Assembly: GCA_016987375.1 (NCBI GenBank)
Contig: PJRA01000401.1
Coordinates: forward strand, 1,486,993-1,515,855
Source of the DNA: Brachionus koreanus
Lineage: Eukaryota > Rotifera > Eurotatoria > Ploima > Brachionidae
Direction of reading: 5' to 3'
DNA: 28,863 nucleotides
This document shows, piece by piece, positions 19,273 through 28,431 of this stretch. The translations under genes were made by a program, and so were the position numbers. How positions within the stretch are numbered: position 1 is the stretch's first letter; every line of letters begins with the position of its first letter. The notes beneath the pieces are model-generated. The model worked only from the letters and a program-made list of their open reading frames with translations, was not told the origin of the DNA and did not search any database.

Positions 19273-21273
19273 ATGAATTTAGTCGTACTTGTTTTTATAA
19301 GTCTATCTGTTTTTCAATATAAAGAATGCTTTTTTCCAAACGATTTTCCAAGAGCTTTCTTTGCAGACTTGCTTTTAACCAACTATGAAGGAAAAAATTC
19401 CAAGTCGCATTTAGAAATGAGCAAGAGAGCTATATTTGATTTTATCATTGAAACCTTTGAAAGCATGGACCCATCCAAACAGCCCGTCCATATGCCAGAA
19501 ATAATAGAAAGATTGCAAGATTTTAATTCAAGATACAGCAGGAGCTACCGTTCGGTTGATAATTACGTGTATAAATTTACAGACACGATTGAAGAAATAT
19601 TGGATTCTAATGAAAATACTGACCTCAATAAGGACACAATAAATAATCCACTCTTTCATTTTGATGCAGAGCTACTAGAAAAAACTAATGATCGACTGAT
19701 CAAACAGAAAGATGAAATAATTTCTGATTTAAAAACGGATGAGTATGAAAATGCTAGATCAAAAATAGGTCAGTATTTTCATACACTTCAAGATTTCTAC
19801 AGTCATTCAAATTGGGTTGAAATGAACAATATAGATATAAATTATGATATTGGTGAGAGGAAATTAGGCGTTAAAATTGCCCAAAAAGAAGAGCCTACAT
19901 GTGTAAATTGTGAAATATTGACTTCATTAGATGAATTGATGAATGTATGGGAAAAAATAATTGATTATGAATATAATTGTGAAAATAATATGAAATCGTA
20001 TTTAAATGAGGGGAAAATTTTGACCAGTGGATACTTTTCGGGCCAAGTTTTAAATAATGAGCCAGTTTCAAAGCCTAAAGACAAGTGCAGTCATGGTGGA
20101 TTTTTTGACAATACAAGAAAAATTGAGCCTTATGGTGGAATAAATAAAGATGGCTCAGTAAAAAAATTTTCACCACATTATTTTTTGCACGAAAAAGCAG
20201 CTGCATTGGCCATAAAAGCCAGCAAGAATTTTTTGAAAAACATCCAGTCTGAAGTAGGTATTGGGAAAAGCTTGTGTATTTTTAATATTCAGTGTAGCAA
20301 AAATGTTGTGTTTTTGATCGATGCTACCGGTAGCATGGAGTTAGATATTGGAGTGGCCAAATTACATGCTCTTAGAATATTCAATAAATTAGAAAATGAA
20401 TTGGCAAAAAAAAATTTCAAATTAAATGCTACAATTGCATATTTTAATGATTTTATGTTCTTAAAATTTTTTACAAACATAAGCAACATAGTTAGATTTA
20501 ATCAAGTGTTATCATTAATTGATGCCAAACAACCAGACCCAATTCAAAAACAAATTTGCACTTATACACCATTTTTTTTCTGCTATTGTTGTCAATTAGA
20601 TTATAGTAATCAAGATTTTGGTAGAGAAGTAATTAACTCAAGAATAATTTATGCATTGGAAGTAGTTTCAAAAGTTTCAGATATTTTTTTGTTCACTGAT
20701 GCACTTGAAAGTGATACAATATCAGAGAACGAAGTGATTTCTATTTTGAAGTTAAAAAATGTTAGATTTTTTTGTGCTTTTTGTCCTATAATAGCTCGGA
20801 GATCTTCTGTTCTCAATGCATATCAAAATTATGTTCAGCTATCTGGTGGTTCTTATGAAAAAAATGGCGATTTAACCATACCTGATCTGAATTTAAATCA
20901 ACAGTTGTATTCGGTTTTTATTTTAAGAAATGATTCTTTTTTCGGTCAAATTTACATTGATTCTTTTGTTAAGAATTTGACCATAGATGTAAAAACAACA
21001 GGTTCATACTCAATTGATGATTTACAATTGACAAATAATTCTCAAAATTTTCTAAAATTAGGAGATGTCTATGTAAACTTTAATTTGAGCGAAAAATTTT
21101 TTCTTAATATTTATGGCATTAATAATTTTTCAATAAGTTACAGATTTTATGAATATGTCGAAAACTCGTCACATCCAGGTTTTCGTTATTTTGATCAAGC
21201 TCTTTCTGATAGTGAAGTTGGTGTTAGTCAAATGGAAATAAGTTTATGTATTCAGTGTAATTTTAAAAAGTAA
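19273..21273 (+). CDS. VWA7-like secreted protein: Het-C-like N-terminal domain plus von Willebrand A domain
   Basis: A single exon of 666 residues with a signal peptide (about 1-18). The N-terminal half (about 20-330) carries the hallmarks of the VWA7/Het-C-like region: GQYFHTLQDFYSHSNWVEM (166-184), KCSHGGFFDNTRKIEPYGG (271-289) and SPHYFLHEKAAALAIKAS (300-317). A VWA domain follows at about 344-530, with VVFLIDATGSM (345-355) as a DxTGS-type MIDAS motif and FLFTDALESD (472-481) as the third MIDAS loop. A beta-rich, N-glycosylated tail of about 130 residues ends in CIQCNFKK. Mammalian VWA7 is around 890 residues, so the C-terminal part here is shorter. The role of the family is poorly known; extracellular metal-dependent adhesion is inference from the VWA fold. 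The start was chosen because it begins the signal peptide. No canonical AATAAA lies close downstream. Confidence 0.9.
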   Translation: MNLVVLVFISLSVFQYKECFFPNDFPRAFFADLLLTNYEGKNSKSHLEMSKRAIFDFIIETFESMDPSKQPVHMPEIIERLQDFNSRYSRSYRSVDNYVYKFTDTIEEILDSNENTDLNKDTINNPLFHFDAELLEKTNDRLIKQKDEIISDLKTDEYENARSKIGQYFHTLQDFYSHSNWVEMNNIDINYDIGERKLGVKIAQKEEPTCVNCEILTSLDELMNVWEKIIDYEYNCENNMKSYLNEGKILTSGYFSGQVLNNEPVSKPKDKCSHGGFFDNTRKIEPYGGINKDGSVKKFSPHYFLHEKAAALAIKASKNFLKNIQSEVGIGKSLCIFNIQCSKNVVFLIDATGSMELDIGVAKLHALRIFNKLENELAKKNFKLNATIAYFNDFMFLKFFTNISNIVRFNQVLSLIDAKQPDPIQKQICTYTPFFFCYCCQLDYSNQDFGREVINSRIIYALEVVSKVSDIFLFTDALESDTISENEVISILKLKNVRFFCAFCPIIARRSSVLNAYQNYVQLSGGSYEKNGDLTIPDLNLNQQLYSVFILRNDSFFGQIYIDSFVKNLTIDVKTTGSYSIDDLQLTNNSQNFLKLGDVYVNFNLSEKFFLNIYGINNFSISYRFYEYVENSSHPGFRYFDQALSDSEVGVSQMEISLCIQCNFKK

Positions 21274-21983
21274 TTTATGCTACTAAATACCTGTAAAATC
21301 AAAAAACATCTTATAAAAGGTTTTTAAATATTTTTAAATTTTAAATTTTAATACAGAAATATGTTTTTAAAGCAAATATTCAATGTTAAACTTAATTTTT
21401 TATGCATTCAAATTTCTGCAGAATTTTTATGCATGTAGAATTATGTCCAATACTTCGTTTTTGTTTAACATGTTTTGTCACACATGAACATCTGCATTTA
21501 GTATTTCAATTAAAAATGCTCAAAAGTCTATTTTTAAAATAATTTTTGAGCATTATCAGAAAAATTTGACCATTAGCTTTAATTTGCCTAGAGATTTAGA
21601 AGTTGGTCTCTCTTTTTTTTAAATTTAGAGTGGCAATACAATCATAATATTGACACAGGAAATTAAACATGCAATATTTTATAAAATAAAATACACAAGA
21701 ATACAATTCATAAAAAAAATTTTAAATTTAAAGTTAACGGTTAATCAGCTGTTGCTCTGTTGAGGCTTTCCAACCTCCCTCGTATACTTTTTTACTCAAA
21801 CAACCCCAAAAATTTCTTATGAAATCTCTTATGACGGGGGTCAAAGCAAAGCTCAGAAAAATCGGTCACGATGGAGTTTTTTCATCATTTAAAAATCATA
21901 ATTCTACTGAAAAATAAATTCTTTACATCAGAAAAAAAACAGAACTTAATATCATTTTTATTTTTGAGATATTCGCTTTTAAT
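21274..21983. other. Intergenic DNA with a small inverted repeat and a GC-richer patch
   Basis: AATGCTCAAAA (21515-21525) and TTTTGAGCATT (21544-21554) form a perfect 11-bp stem with an 18-nt loop. From 21737 to about 21880 the sequence is less AT-rich and begins TAACGG, matching the first bases of the inverted terminus at 22009-22014. That patch could be the interior of a decayed mariner-like element ending at 22014 (tentative). Confidence 0.4.
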
Positions 21984-22014
21984 TTTTGTCCATTTACTTA
22001 TGCATCACCCGTTA
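21984..22014 (+). repeat. Dispersed repeat copy B (mariner-terminus-like)
   Basis: Matches 18130-18160 at 30 of 31 positions. It is the right-hand end of a putative mariner-type relic and ends in GTTA. The flanks of the two copies are unrelated, so this is a dispersed terminal motif and not a segmental duplication. Confidence 0.75.
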
Positions 22015-22424
22015 TAGTCATGAGAAAATAAAAAAGCGCTTCTAAAAAAATACTACGACATCATCATATATCATATATTGAAGGTGTCTTCAAGTTCATT
22101 ACCAAATTAACTTTGGGCGAATTAGTTTTTTCGTATGATATTTGAAATTAAAAAGCCATTATTTATATCATCGGTTTCTGTCCAAAAAAATAATAAAATT
22201 AATTAGTTAAACAAATGATCAAGCAATTCTTATTATTGACAATTATTTTTGATTAATAAACTTTATTAATAATTTAAAAATTTAATAATTTAGGTGTTAT
22301 TTAAATAAAGAAAAGCCTATTTTTAATAAATTAAGTATAATATTAGTGATAATTTTAATATTTCATTTAATTTATTATATGATATTATAAAAAGATATTT
22401 TTATTTAATATATATATACAAAAA
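22015..22424. other. AT-rich intergenic DNA
   Basis: Nothing recognisable apart from short TA-rich tracts. Confidence 0.5.
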
Positions 22425-22703
22425 TTGAAAGTGTACGGAATCACTATAAAAAGACTGGATAGGTGTCTTCTTAACAGGCAGGAAACAACGCCTGGTGTTA
22501 GGTATTGATTGATCAGAATGGAATGAATTGCGTTCTTAGAGATAAGAGAGTATGTTTTTATTTTACAAAAGGATGAGGTATCAAAATGGTGTGAAGAGTA
22601 GCTTATAACTCTTAACATTCAGACGTCCCTTTTGCAGACTGATTTATTCAGCGGATTCGACTTAATTTTATATTCAGATTCTAAGTTTGTACGGCCAAAA
22701 TGA
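22425..22703 (+). pseudogene. Degraded reading frame, possibly retrotransposon-derived
   Basis: One plus-strand frame stays coding-like over about 92 codons despite three internal stops. It reads LKVYGITIKRLDRCLLNRQE, then AFLEIREYVFILQKDEVSKW, then CEE-stop-LITLNIQTSLLQ. The block around DEVSKWCEE faintly resembles the C-x2-C half of an integrase HHCC zinc finger, but the second cysteine is lost. It is less AT-rich than its flanks. The origin is uncertain. Confidence 0.3.
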
Positions 22704-23149
22704 ACAAGCTCACTATTTGAAATAAATTTCATCAAAATTCATTATTGAAATTGAAGTGGTTGCCCACTGCTATTAATCAAACAGTTCATATAAGACTATT
22801 TTATCATTTTGAAAATCACTCACAAAACAGTATTATTAAATAATCAAAAATAAATTAAAGGAGCTTTTAAATTATTATGATTAAATAACTTAAAAGCAGA
22901 AGATTTTTCAATTATTTGGAAAATTTTGTTTTAACAGCGATTTAGTAATAAAAATTCCACTGTTGCTTTTATTAAAATTAATTAAAATTAATATATAAAT
23001 TTTCACTTTATTTTAATTTTTTTTAGATTTTCAAGTTTTCAACTGTGAATTTTGAGTTTTTGCACAGGCTAAATTTCGGACATACAACCGTTTTATCAAT
23101 AGCTGATACATTAGCGGGATTATTTTTAAACCCTTAAACAAAAACTTGC
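22704..23149. other. AT-rich intergenic DNA
   Basis: No gene, RNA or repeat boundary recognised before the target duplication of the MITE at 23158. Confidence 0.5.
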
Positions 23150-23157
23150 TTCAATAT

Positions 23158-23392
23158 CAGACTTGTCTATAAGTTACACTTTTAAGTGTCAAAAATTTCT
23201 AAGTTATGACTTGAATTAAAATATTTTTTTTAAAGTCAAAGAATTAAAGCCAATTTTTCAGCAAAAAAAAAGTTAATTTAATTAAATAATTCAAATTTTT
23301 TGGGAATATTTGCACTTAACATTACTACTGTACTTTTTGACTAAGACATTTAAAGTCACTGACTTAAGAATTTAGGCTTAAAAACAAGTCTG
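23158..23392. mobile_element. Second hAT-like MITE, 235 bp
   Basis: The left terminus is CAGACTTGTCTATAAG. The right terminus, reverse-complemented, is CAGACTTGTTTTTAAG, 14 of 16 identical. The flanks TTCAATAT (23150-23157) and TTCAAAAT (23393-23400) form an 8-bp duplication with one mismatch. CAG ends plus an 8-bp duplication fit hAT. There is no coding capacity. The terminus differs from that of the MITE at 14189, so it belongs to another subfamily. Confidence 0.7.
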
Positions 23393-23615
23393 TTCAAAAT
23401 TAAATTTTTGATTTTTGTAATAAAATAGATAATTCCAAATATGATTTGTTTGGATTAAGTAGTTTTCATAAATGAACGAAAAAAATAGAATAACTTTGTC
23501 AAAAAATCTTAATTAAAAATTTAAAATAATGATATAATCTAGTTTATTTTCACAAGAATAATCGAATATTTAAATTAAATTACTTAAAAATATTATTGAA
23601 TCAAAATTAAACAAA

Positions 23616-24029
23616 TTAATGTTCATTTTTGAATAGAATGCTGCGTTTTTTGCAATAGAATTTGTTTCCAAATACTCTAACAGCCATAACCATGGAATTT
23701 TTGTCTACATAGCACAATTGTCTTTGTAAATATGACATTGCATAGCAAGCATTTGAAAGACAAGATTCAAACTGATCATCACACAGTCTTTTTCCCTGAC
23801 AATAACCATAACACAAATCATGGCTGTAAAAGAATAATTACAAAGATTATTTAAAAATTAAAACAAAATACTAATTGCAGCATTGAATAAGAGATTTTTG
23901 TCCAAAAAGTTTAAGCTTTGTATTTATACTAAACTTTGCTGGCCCACAACCATTGTAGGTTTGACCTCTACAGCCATAAATCAAAAAAATAGTACTAATC
24001 AACAAAATACAAGAATTTTTAAAATTCAT
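23616..24029 (-). CDS. Secreted group XII-like phospholipase A2, 2 exons
   Basis: Exon 1 (24029-23872) and exon 2 (23823-23616) flank a 48-bp intron (gtattt...ttacag, phase 2). The joined protein has 121 residues. A signal peptide (MNFKNSCILLISTIFLIYG) is followed by NGCGP (26-30), the atypical calcium-loop motif of group XII PLA2. Then come CCNYHDLCYGYC (50-61) with the His54-Asp55 catalytic dyad, rebuilt only across the splice, and CDDQFESCLSNAC (67-79). Vertebrate PLA2G12A reads CCNQHDRCYETC and CDEEFQYCLSKIC at these places. It would hydrolyse the sn-2 ester of phospholipids outside the cell; group XII enzymes are known for weak activity. It is shorter than the vertebrate form (about 190 aa), lacking much of the C-terminal part. 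The start at 24029 was preferred over an in-frame Met 13 codons upstream because it begins the signal peptide. Confidence 0.88.
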
Positions 24030-24109
24030 TTCTATCAGTTTAAGATGAAAATTTATCAAAAAAGGCAATACATTTATACATTTTTCTACATTAAATGGCT
24101 GTCACAATC

Positions 24110-24290
24110 CGGTTCCAAAAACCTGTTTTATCAATGATTTTAAAACAATTGATACATGTTTGTTACGCAACACCCATAATGTTTGCTTCACATTCCAATC
24201 TTGAAGATATTTTAAATTGTTTTTTCTTTTGATTGCGTCTGCATTTAAGACATTTGCCTTCTCAAGTTTGATCAATCAACTGATAAATAC
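24110..24290 (-). other. Coding-like but frame-broken patch
   Basis: On the minus strand one frame gives DAIKRKNNLKYLQDWNVKQT, then LWVLRNKHVSIVLKSL, and an overlapping frame gives GKCLKCRRNQ. Composition is coding-like, but the frame shifts and no family is certain. It is probably a decayed transposase. Confidence 0.25.
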
Positions 24291-25205
24291 AATTCATAAA
24301 TATCAAACATTTATTTGAGATAAATTTATTGTATTTTTCAAATAGTTTTGATTCCAAAAAAAAAATTGTTCATTTTTTATTCAATTTTTAGTATGAAATC
24401 AAAATGAATTGGACTTTTAAAGATTTAAGGGCTAGTCTCGCTTGCATTTTATCAAGATTTATCTCCTGGTCTGAGGGATTCAGAAAATTAAGGAAATTTC
24501 TTTAGAAGTATGGAAATGTAATCTTTGATCAATTTTGAATTTTTTTAGAAAATTATCAGAAAAATAATGGCCAACTTACGAAAATTATCTGACCAAAAGA
24601 TTAAATTCATTTATTTATCTAATTTAAGTCAATCCAAATGTAAAAAAAGTCATAAAAATATTTCTTTTAACAGTAAATTAATTGTTACTTTTTTGTTGTT
24701 ATATTTTGCAGTTGAATTTGGAATTTAATTACTATCATTGTTATTATTATCAGACTTGTGCAAAAGTCAAAAAAAAAAGTCATTTTAAAGTCTTTTCAAA
24801 GTCAAGTTATTATAATGACCGTTTTTTTAAAATTAACAAAAAACATCTTCCTCAAATCAAAAGACAATGAAATTTTATTCGAATGTAACTTAACTTCAAA
24901 TGTTTGAGGATCATAGGCAATTTCATCGGCCTACTTCAAATACGTTAAGACTAATGTAATTTTGGCTACAAAATGAGCTATTGATCATGTGTGTACAATG
25001 CTTGGTCGCATAGATCCTGACTGTATACGAAAAGTCCACTTTTAAATTTAATCACAATAACATAAATTTAATTTTTATAGATTTTGTTTAAAAAAATCTA
25101 AAAGATTTGTTTTAAATTTTTCAATGTTTACTTTTTCTAAATAGTCAAAACTATTATTTTAATTTTAAAGAAATTAACTTTTTATACAACTTAAATAATA
25201 AATAA
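24291..25205. other. Intergenic DNA with unidentified short patches
   Basis: A lone hAT-like terminus CAGACTTGTGCAAAAGTC occurs at 24751-24768 and resembles both MITE ends of this window, but no matching right end is found. A patch at about 24970-25041 reads AIDHVCTMLGRIDPDC, then IRKVHF, in one plus-strand frame, preceded by an in-frame stop. It is unidentified. Confidence 0.35.
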
Positions 25206-25620
25206 ATGAAGTTTTAATCAATCTTTTATAGGGGGTACTAGTCTGTTGATTAGCCTTGAAATTGAAATTGAGTAACTCCACTGATGCACAAACATAAACA
25301 AGGATTAATATGATTGTCATATTTCTAAGAAGCAGACGTTTCTAGATGCTAATATAGGCATCTATTTCACAACTTGTCTTGATTATAAATCCCTGTCCTT
25401 AAAACGAGTTTTTGGGTATAAATAATGACCCAATTTTTACTACCTAGTGCAAAAAATCAAGGAAAGAAAAAGCTAATAATGCACCTAAGAAACTTTTGAT
25501 TAGTCCCTGACCCACTGAACTATTCTTTTGGCAAAGAATAAGGAACAACCCGGGTCCAACCAATATAACTAGTAAACAGTACTATAATCAAGCCTTTCGT
25601 CTATGATAAACTTAACTTTT
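25206..25620. other. GC-richer non-coding block of about 400 bp
   Basis: Visibly less AT-rich than both flanks, with no sustained reading frame on either strand and no tRNA-like or hairpin structure that I can see. It could be a short transposon, an LTR-like segment, or a non-coding RNA gene. Confidence 0.35.
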
Positions 25621-26149
25621 CTCAAGACTTTATTATGATAAAAAACAAAAAAAAATTTTCTCATTATATAAATATGTAAATCAGAAAAGTAAAAAAAATA
25701 TAAAATTTATACTTTTTATTTATTATCAAAAATTGAAAAATTTATGAGAGTAAAAAAAATATTAAAATTTCCTAAATACTTAATTTTTTTCGAAAAATAA
25801 ATTTTATTTAGCCATCCCTATTTGTAATTCTTTTATTTTATTCTAATAACATTTAAATACATTAATTTTTTTATTTATTTTTTTGTGGATTTTGACTTTA
25901 TTTCTAATGCTGCTAAATAAAGTTTGGTTCTAAATGAAAAATAAATAGCATCAGGCTTCTTTTAAAAAAAATAAAATGTCAAAACAAATAATTAGCATTT
26001 AAAAATGAAAACACTTAAAACAATAAAAAAAAACAAAAATTAAAGAAAAATTAATTTAATTGATTTTGAAAAATAAAATAAATGATATTTTTTGTATTTA
26101 TTTTCAAGAAATTTTAAAAGAAAATTATTTTAATTTCCAAATTTTAAAA
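25621..26149. other. AT-rich upstream region of the LRR-type receptor gene
   Basis: A/T runs only. An in-frame ATG at 26060 gives 30 extra residues of AT-codon composition (MILKNKINDIFC...) before the signal-peptide methionine, so this part is more likely 5' UTR. No promoter element is identifiable. Confidence 0.5.
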
Positions 26150-28423
26150 ATGATAAAAAATTTCTTTCTAGCTTTTATTGTTTTTTATTTAAAACAAACT
26201 GTGTGTATTTGTGATTGTCAATATTTTCAGACAAATGAAATAAACAATCCAGGAAATGGCAATTTTCATTTGAAAAATTTCAGAAATTTTTCTCAAATTG
26301 ATTTTAAATGCATTCAATCAACTTATTCTACAGAACTACATTTTATTCCACTTTCAAGTATTCCTTTAGACAAAAGCTTAATTTTCAATCATTTAGTAAG
26401 TAATTCATATAATATTTTATTCTTGAAATTTAGCTTTTTATCTTCTTTTGATTTGAATCATAAAATATATAAAAATTTATCCAGTTTTCATAAAGTTTTT
26501 ATAAATATCTATTACTCTAATTTATTGATTACTTTCAACCGTTTTTTAAGCTGTAATATAAGCTCAATTTCAACAATTAATTCAAATACTACCTATAGAA
26601 TTGTATTTGCATACTCTGTTTTATATTATCATCATACTTGTCCTCTCTTATTTACCAATATAAAATTAGAAATTTTGAAATTTTCAGGTTTAAGTGATAC
26701 TTTCTTGAAAAAAAACATGCTAGGCTTTGTTACCTTATTAAATTCAAGTTCAATGTATAATATAAAATACTTAGATTTTACTATTTATAAGACTAAAATT
26801 GACAAAAAATTGCTTGAATCTAATTTATTGGCAAGAACCGAAATGATTAGGTTTAATGGAATGGTTAAATCGATTGATCTGGATGCTTTTGAAAATTTAA
26901 AAATTAAAAAAATAGGTTTTATTTATGATGAGTTTTATAGCTTTTTTAAAATTGATTTAAATTGGCTATCATCATTTAAAGAAAACTTGATAGAAATAAA
27001 TATATATTCAAAAAATACATTTAGCTTGGGTGAAGAAAATATTTGCTTTTTTCGTAATTTACCCTACAGTAAATATTTTATTATAGTTACAAATTATTTT
27101 ATAACCAAATGTGAATGTACAATGTTGATAATTTTCAAGAACTATTTCTATTTATTAAATAATTCTTCTGGTCTTAAAAATTCAGTACATGGTCGATTGA
27201 GATTAAAAAGATTACAAACCTTGGGCTGTTTCAATCAATCATTTATTAATTCTTGTAAAATTGATGAAAAATTACAACTTTGTTCGAAAAAAAACTTGTT
27301 TTATAGTCAAGGCCTAGAAGAAACTATTGAATTTTCACAGTACATTGAGTTCATGTCACTGATTTTAAGTCAAACAATTTCAGCAATCGGACTTATATCG
27401 AATATAATCAATTTAATTGTTTTAAAATCATTAGTGTTAAAAAAAAATGACATAAATTCAAATTCCAAAAATATTTACAAAATAATGATTTTTAATTCAC
27501 TGATTAATTTTCTATATTTTTTAATTCAACAATTACACTTACTTAACAGATGTGTAAGTTTTAATGGTATTTTTTGCTCTACGATCCACAGAACTAAATT
27601 TGCCCAATATTTTGATATTTATGTGGTAGAATATTTGGGTAATGTTCTAAAATTTTGGTCAGCCATCAGTCTAATTGGTGTTTCGTCAGCAAGATTAAAT
27701 ATTTTAAAAGAAACAATAACAAAAAATAAAATAAAATTTAAAATTTGCTTTCTCATCTCTATACTTGTAATTTTGGTTTTAAATGTCGATAAAATATTTG
27801 TCATAAAGATCAATAATTTTTCTGAATTCGTTGAATGGGAAGAAAACTATGAATTTCCAAACAGAAACACATTTTTATTAAATTTTATAAATGATCGAAT
27901 TATAAAAAGAGAAATTGCCTATCAGAAATCCAAAAGTATAGTGTTTTATGTTTTATTTGTAATCAATTTTGCTTTGAATGATGTCATTTTTTTTGTTTTA
28001 TTAACTTTTTTTGATCTTTATGTTTTAAAATCTATTATATTTAAGTTGAAAGAAAAGAAAAAATTGTCTGTAAAACTTAATTTATCAAGATTTAAAAAAA
28101 GTAAAATTGATTCATTTCAATTCAAAATTACATTTTTTATTATTGGAAACACTTGTTTTCTATTCTGTCTTCGATTAATTCATTTTTACATAAATGCTCG
28201 GCTATTTTATATTAAAATAAAAAAGAGCACAGAAAATTTTTGTTTTAAGCACAGCAAAATATGTACAAATTATCAAGAAGCCAGTGAAATTTTGAACATT
28301 ATTTCTTACTCGTACAATTTTATAATTTTCTATCTAATGGATAAAAACTTCAAGAAAATGTTCAAAATTCGATTCCTTAATTTTTTTCAAAAAAAATTTT
28401 TAAAATTAAACAAAATTTATTGA
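26150..28423 (+). CDS. Orphan 7TM receptor with leucine-rich-repeat-like ectodomain, 757 aa
   Basis: A single exon. The start at 26150 was chosen over 26060 because MIKNFFLAFIVFYLKQTVC is a signal peptide. Residues 20-400 form a Leu/Ile/Phe-rich ectodomain with irregular LRR-like spacing. It opens with CICDC (LRR-N-cap-like) and closes with CEC (about 321-323) plus later cysteines (LRR-C-cap-like). Seven hydrophobic helices follow at about 401-427, 441-466, 487-515, 528-553, 595-628, 656-682 and 710-730. TM1 contains GLISNIINLIVL, the G-x3-N pattern of rhodopsin-like receptors. No DRY motif follows TM3 (SARLNIL instead) and no NPxxY is seen in TM7 (YNFIIFYLMD). The tail is about 27 residues, Lys/Phe-rich. 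I recognise it as a divergent LRR-GPCR-like protein but cannot name a vertebrate counterpart. Codons are extremely AT-biased. A transposase fragment begins 8 bp after the stop. Confidence 0.75.
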   Translation: MIKNFFLAFIVFYLKQTVCICDCQYFQTNEINNPGNGNFHLKNFRNFSQIDFKCIQSTYSTELHFIPLSSIPLDKSLIFNHLVSNSYNILFLKFSFLSSFDLNHKIYKNLSSFHKVFINIYYSNLLITFNRFLSCNISSISTINSNTTYRIVFAYSVLYYHHTCPLLFTNIKLEILKFSGLSDTFLKKNMLGFVTLLNSSSMYNIKYLDFTIYKTKIDKKLLESNLLARTEMIRFNGMVKSIDLDAFENLKIKKIGFIYDEFYSFFKIDLNWLSSFKENLIEINIYSKNTFSLGEENICFFRNLPYSKYFIIVTNYFITKCECTMLIIFKNYFYLLNNSSGLKNSVHGRLRLKRLQTLGCFNQSFINSCKIDEKLQLCSKKNLFYSQGLEETIEFSQYIEFMSLILSQTISAIGLISNIINLIVLKSLVLKKNDINSNSKNIYKIMIFNSLINFLYFLIQQLHLLNRCVSFNGIFCSTIHRTKFAQYFDIYVVEYLGNVLKFWSAISLIGVSSARLNILKETITKNKIKFKICFLISILVILVLNVDKIFVIKINNFSEFVEWEENYEFPNRNTFLLNFINDRIIKREIAYQKSKSIVFYVLFVINFALNDVIFFVLLTFFDLYVLKSIIFKLKEKKKLSVKLNLSRFKKSKIDSFQFKITFFIIGNTCFLFCLRLIHFYINARLFYIKIKKSTENFCFKHSKICTNYQEASEILNIISYSYNFIIFYLMDKNFKKMFKIRFLNFFQKKFLKLNKIY

Positions 28424-28431
28424 ATTATTAG

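Noticed and set aside
24030..24068. Upstream in-frame Met for the PLA2 (13 extra residues)
   Set aside because: The signal peptide begins cleanly at the downstream Met (MNFKNSCILL).
24682..24870. 62-codon ORF (MLLFCCYILQ...)
   Set aside because: Low complexity, spans the lone hAT-like terminus and A runs; no gene-like features.
26060..26149. Upstream in-frame ATG giving the LRR receptor 30 extra residues
   Set aside because: The extension is AT-type and would bury the signal peptide; the ATG at 26150 starts directly at it.
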